Part shown: in pieces, positions 54,128 through 56,809 of the stretch | How positions within the stretch are numbered: the first letter of the stretch is position 1 | Layout of the letters: the number at the start of each line of letters is the position of its first letter | Assembly (NCBI GenBank): GCA_016930235.1 | Contig: JAFGHI010000021.1 | Coordinates: 1 to 56,809 of the forward strand | Direction: 5' to 3' | Source: Candidatus Omnitrophota bacterium | Lineage (GTDB): Bacteria > Omnitrophota > Omnitrophia > Omnitrophales > Aquincolibacteriaceae | DNA length: 56,809 bases | Translations under genes and position numbers: made by a program | Notes under the pieces: model-generated | The model's input: the letters and a program-made list of their open reading frames with translations, nothing else | Databases searched by the model: none | What the model was told of the DNA's origin: nothing

Positions 54128-55365
54128 AAAATGTCCCCCGCACTTTCTCCCCGCTTCATTTCATCCGTTTCTTGGGGAGGAAAAGCCTTCAGCATCAATT
54201 GCCCCGCTAAGATTTCATTGAGCATCGCACCGCCCAAAATGGCCGTGACAATAAAAGGGAGAAAGCCGCTTGAATAAACCACCTCATAGCCGATGACAAA
54301 AGCAATAGCAAGCGGCCCCTGGGCAAGCATACCTCCAAGATAAGACGGCTTAAGCTCCAGTGAAGGTTCCAACTTCAAAACTGAAAGAAAAGCCACTCCC
54401 TTCGCAACAAAACGAATGAGCATGTATGTTGCTAAAAAAATCCAGACCCAAACCGAACGAAAATCCCATAAACTGCCCGCTAAAATAAGCAGGATAAAAT
54501 AAACCGGCCTTTCGGCACGCCTTAAAACCGCTTCCATCAAAAGACTGTTAAATCCGGGTAAATTGGCAAAAATAATCCCGGCGATGAAACAAATCACGAC
54601 GGGAGACAAGTGAAGATAGCCGGCTATCCCGGAGGAAAAAATAATACTGCCTAAGATCAGAAGAAGTCTTTCATTGTCCCGCATCTTCACTTTTAAAAGA
54701 TAAAACATCATCACTCCCAAAAGGACCCCCACAAGCCCATGCGTCACCATCCAAACCCATCCGGAAAAGTGTTCACCTTCTCTTTGGTCTAAATGAAAAA
54801 AAGAATAAAGAATGAGAAGAGCCAATACCGGAATGAAAACGTGCAAGCTGATTAAATACTCCAAAGGTCTCAAAGCCTTTTGTGCCTTCGGCAATGTCTT
54901 GGCATAATAACGGGCCGCTAAAGAAGACGAAACAGCCCCGCAAGCCGACAAAATGATGACCCCCGTCCAGACTTCAAAAACAGGACTCCTCATCACCCCT
55001 GCCAGACCCGATAAAAGCAGCCATAAGCCTCCAAAAAGGACCGCCAGACTCACAAGACCTTCCAATTGTGCGAGAAAAAAAATCCGCTTGGGAACAAGTT
55101 TTAAGAGACGCATTTCAAATTGCAGTCCCACAATAAAACCAATCCACCCGAGCCCCAAATAGATAAAAGGATCCAACTGGTGAATCACCCTAACCGACAG
55201 AAGGTTCATACCGAAGGGCCCGCACAGCACGCCAATGAGGATAAAAAGAAATCCGCTGTTTAAGAATTGATCCAAGACTTTTGATTTCTTGAAAAAAGTC
55301 CTGAAATGATAGGCCCCCAAATAACCCAGGATAATGAGGATGCTCAATCCGATGATGGTGCGCAT
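54124..55365 (-). CDS. Cation:proton antiporter-like membrane protein, first of a pair
   Basis: A 413-aa membrane protein with about 12 helices. FLNSGFLFILIGVLCGPFGMNLLS and GLGWIGFIVGLQFEMRLLK (written apart by the family) resemble the first helices of CPA2 exchangers, and LSACGAVSSSLAARYY sits where the ion-binding helix belongs, although the acidic residue usual there is not visible. It may thus be a regulatory or structural half of a two-gene exchanger. It overlaps the next antiporter and is followed upstream by the PII-like gene, 50 bases away. Confidence 0.8.
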   Translation of the reverse strand: MRTIIGLSILIILGYLGAYHFRTFFKKSKVLDQFLNSGFLFILIGVLCGPFGMNLLSVRVIHQLDPFIYLGLGWIGFIVGLQFEMRLLKLVPKRIFFLAQLEGLVSLAVLFGGLWLLLSGLAGVMRSPVFEVWTGVIILSACGAVSSSLAARYYAKTLPKAQKALRPLEYLISLHVFIPVLALLILYSFFHLDQREGEHFSGWVWMVTHGLVGVLLGVMMFYLLKVKMRDNERLLLILGSIIFSSGIAGYLHLSPVVICFIAGIIFANLPGFNSLLMEAVLRRAERPVYFILLILAGSLWDFRSVWVWIFLATYMLIRFVAKGVAFLSVLKLEPSLELKPSYLGGMLAQGPLAIAFVIGYEVVYSSGFLPFIVTAILGGAMLNEILAGQLMLKAFPPQETDEMKRGESAGDIL

Positions 55366-55415
55366 AATGTCACGATTCGATCTTAACGGTTTCTCTTGCG
55401 ATTCCCTTCTTTCGC

Positions 55416-55775
55416 TTAGGCAGGTTTTGTATCGACTTTGAAGAAACGTGTAACCGGAACCGTAAAAAAGACACCTTTGACCTGCGTTTCTTCTTCCAGA
55501 CTCGGCAAGATTTCAAGGAAATGATCAATCAACTGAGGGTCTTCGACAACCGAGAAGACGGTAAAGTTGTAAGGCCCTCCCGATTCCAGGAGTTCCCGGA
55601 AACCCGCAAAAAGGGGAAAATCCCGAGTTAAGATACGCCCCATCCCTTGACTTTGAACGACCGTAGCGCCGGAAATCCCGACTTCCAGAAAGGCCTCCAG
55701 CATGAGATCCAGAAACTCTTTGCCGTAGATAACGCAAACAAAAAGTACTGATTGGGATTCTGACTTTTTAGCCAC
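55416..55775 (-). CDS. PII-like small regulator adjoining the antiporter pair
   Basis: A 119-aa protein with the ferredoxin-like beta-alpha-beta order of the PII superfamily: FVCVIYGKEFLDLMLEAFLEVGISGATVV, where GISGATVVQSQGMGR parallels the GITGMTVxxVxGxGR start of the PII T-loop. It lacks the classical C-loop GKIGDGKIF and is therefore not GlnB. PII-like proteins gate membrane transporters such as SbtA and certain antiporters by nucleotide binding. It starts at GTG 55775, nine bases after GAGGGG, and precedes two antiporter genes on the same strand, so it is likely the control subunit. Confidence 0.75.
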   Translation of the reverse strand: MAKKSESQSVLFVCVIYGKEFLDLMLEAFLEVGISGATVVQSQGMGRILTRDFPLFAGFRELLESGGPYNFTVFSVVEDPQLIDHFLEILPSLEEETQVKGVFFTVPVTRFFKVDTKPA

Positions 55776-55878
55776 TTGTAAAACCCCTCTGTGGGTTGTG
55801 CCGGGAACAGCCTCTTATCCAGAATTTTAGAAAAAAACCGCGGCAGATGCCAGCTTTATCTTTTAAAACCATCAAATT

Positions 55879-56595
55879 TTAGGATTTGACCGGCGAAGGA
55901 GTCGATAAGGCCCGAAAAACTCCCAGGATCTTCAACATCGCTCGTTCTAATTCGGGGAAATAAGACTTCGTTAGAATCATTTCTTTGGATTGAACATAAG
56001 GACTACCGTCAATGTCTGCATCGCAATTCTGAACCAGTGCCTTTACGCTTTCCGGAGAAGACTCCAGGTGGAATTGAAGCCCCATCACCGTGTCGCTGAA
56101 CAAGAATGCTTGATTCAAACATACACCGGAAGAGGCTAACCGAATAGCCCCCTTAGGAATCTCAAAAGTATCCCCATGCCAATGAAAGGCCGTGAGCTCA
56201 TCTCCCAGGAAGGAAGAAAAATAAGGTGTTTGTCTGGCTTCCGGTGTCAAGGTAACAGGAAACCATCCAATTTCACGGTAAGGATTCCGGGTGACTTTTG
56301 AGCCCAAGACACTGGCTATCAATTGGGCCCCGAGACAAATCCCCAAAACGATCTTTCCCCGCCCAATCGCCGCTTCGATAAACCTTTTCTCGTTAATTAA
56401 CCAAGGGTATTGGGCTTCATCACAAACGCCCATCGGCCCGCCCACAATAATCAGGAAATCATAAGTTTCATGAGAAGGGAGAGCGGCCCCTTCAAAAAAA
56501 GGGGTGCGGGTCACTTGAAACCGGTTTCTTCGGGCCCAGTTTCCGATTCGCGCCAAGCCTTCAAAAGGCACATGCTGGAGATAATGGATTCTCAT
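55879..56595 (-). CDS. Class I glutamine amidotransferase (GMP synthase-like)
   Basis: A 238-aa amidotransferase-fold protein. The Cys nucleophile is in VLGICLGAQLIA, the catalytic His-x-Glu in VMGLQFHLESSP, and HWHGDTFEIP and IIVGGPMGVCDE are typical of the YcjL/GuaA-N-like family without an attached synthase. Possible roles include gamma-glutamyl hydrolysis or amidation; none is fixed by context. It is divergent from lgt across a 61-base gap with a TATAAG-type box about 20 bases before its ATG. Confidence 0.9.
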   Translation of the reverse strand: MRIHYLQHVPFEGLARIGNWARRNRFQVTRTPFFEGAALPSHETYDFLIIVGGPMGVCDEAQYPWLINEKRFIEAAIGRGKIVLGICLGAQLIASVLGSKVTRNPYREIGWFPVTLTPEARQTPYFSSFLGDELTAFHWHGDTFEIPKGAIRLASSGVCLNQAFLFSDTVMGLQFHLESSPESVKALVQNCDADIDGSPYVQSKEMILTKSYFPELERAMLKILGVFRALSTPSPVKS

Positions 56596-56601
56596 CTTGT
56601 T

Positions 56602-56623
56602 TCTCTCATTGTTATCTTATAAT
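56602..56623 (+). promoter_or_regulatory. Candidate lgt promoter
   Basis: TATAAT at 56618-56623 is preceded by a TTGTTT-like hexamer about 15-16 bases upstream, and leads to the lgt ATG after a 33-base interval. It lies in the 61-base space between the divergent amidotransferase gene and lgt. Confidence 0.45.
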
Positions 56624-56656
56624 ATCATAATCCAAACAAGTTAAGGATAGTCCTTC

Positions 56657-56809
56657 ATGAAGGAATTTTGGCAGCACATCCCGGAAAAGATCAACCCTGT
56701 TTTTTTGAGCCTGGGACCGCTTGATCTCCGTTATTACGGGATGATGTACGTCCTGGCTATCATCACCGGTTATTTTCTTTTTCTTTACCGCGTCAAACGG
56801 GAATCCTTC
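56657..56809 (+). CDS. lgt: Prolipoprotein diacylglyceryl transferase, N-terminal part
   Basis: Lgt attaches diacylglycerol to the lipobox Cys of prolipoproteins in the inner membrane. The first 51 codons are visible: an amphipathic start, NPVFLSLGPLDLRYYGMMY (the conserved F-x-LGPL-x-IRYYG region), then the first hydrophobic helix. The frame leaves the window open. AAGGA lies 11 bases before the ATG. It serves lipoproteins such as those at 25273 and 28586. Confidence 0.93.
   Translation, partial: MKEFWQHIPEKINPVFLSLGPLDLRYYGMMYVLAIITGYFLFLYRVKRESF

Overview
The window reads as chromosomal DNA of a free-living Gram-negative bacterium of moderate GC. It encodes lipoproteins with lipoboxes, a Tat substrate, periplasmic binding proteins and Lgt, and it is dense in two-component and cyclic-di-GMP genes. 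There is no rRNA, tRNA, phage, IS transposase or CRISPR array. I cannot place the organism firmly. The groL-groS-groL arrangement, the many small degenerate hairpin repeats between genes and the membrane-embedded spermidine-synthase-like protein suggest a PVC/Omnitrophota-like or deep-branching delta/Nitrospirota-like lineage, but this is inference only.

Layout. (1) 1-15.3 kb, minus strand: a biosynthetic block. Reading with transcription it holds fchA-folD-panB (folate one-carbon and pantothenate), a REC-GGDEF-MshEN protein, hemA-hemC-hemD-hemB, a REC-GGDEF-HD-GYP protein, a FxLYD protein, hemL, a small membrane protein, a polyprenyl diphosphate synthase, rsmI and the edge of a probable purN. 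HemA and HemL make 5-aminolevulinate, and HemB, HemC and HemD take it to uroporphyrinogen III. (2) 15.5-21.4 kb: a glycosyltransferase, two unrecognised membrane proteins, then tsaB-alr-birA-coaX. (3) 21.4-25.3 kb: a CIRCE-controlled groL-groS-groL operon closed by a strong terminator. (4) 25.3-30 kb: a YHS lipoprotein, an amtB-PII pair behind a probable sigma-54 promoter, a nitroreductase, a degenerate SNase-like lipoprotein and a class II aldolase. (5) 30-35 kb: a membrane spermidine-synthase-like protein converging on an operon of a NosR-like flavo/Fe-S membrane protein, a one-TM protein, AmrS radical SAM and a stand-alone Tat peptide.

(6) 35-52.7 kb: a large signalling island. Twelve consecutive minus-strand genes encode three hybrid histidine kinases, receiver proteins, an Hpt protein, two ABC-type binding proteins without any transporter, a binding-protein/PAS sensor with no kinase domain, and a PAS-LuxR regulator; a plus-strand REC-REC protein faces them. 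This is the best candidate for an undescribed integrated system: a periplasm-sensing multistep phosphorelay. (7) 52.8-55.8 kb: two coupled Kef-type antiporters followed by a small PII-like protein. (8) 55.9 kb to the end: a class I glutamine amidotransferase and the start of lgt.

Across the window, several families of 36-195 bp hairpin or MITE-like repeats sit in intergenic space. One copy supplies the stop codon of hemD. At least five genes have a TATAAT-type box only 6-8 bases before the ATG, which suggests leaderless transcripts.
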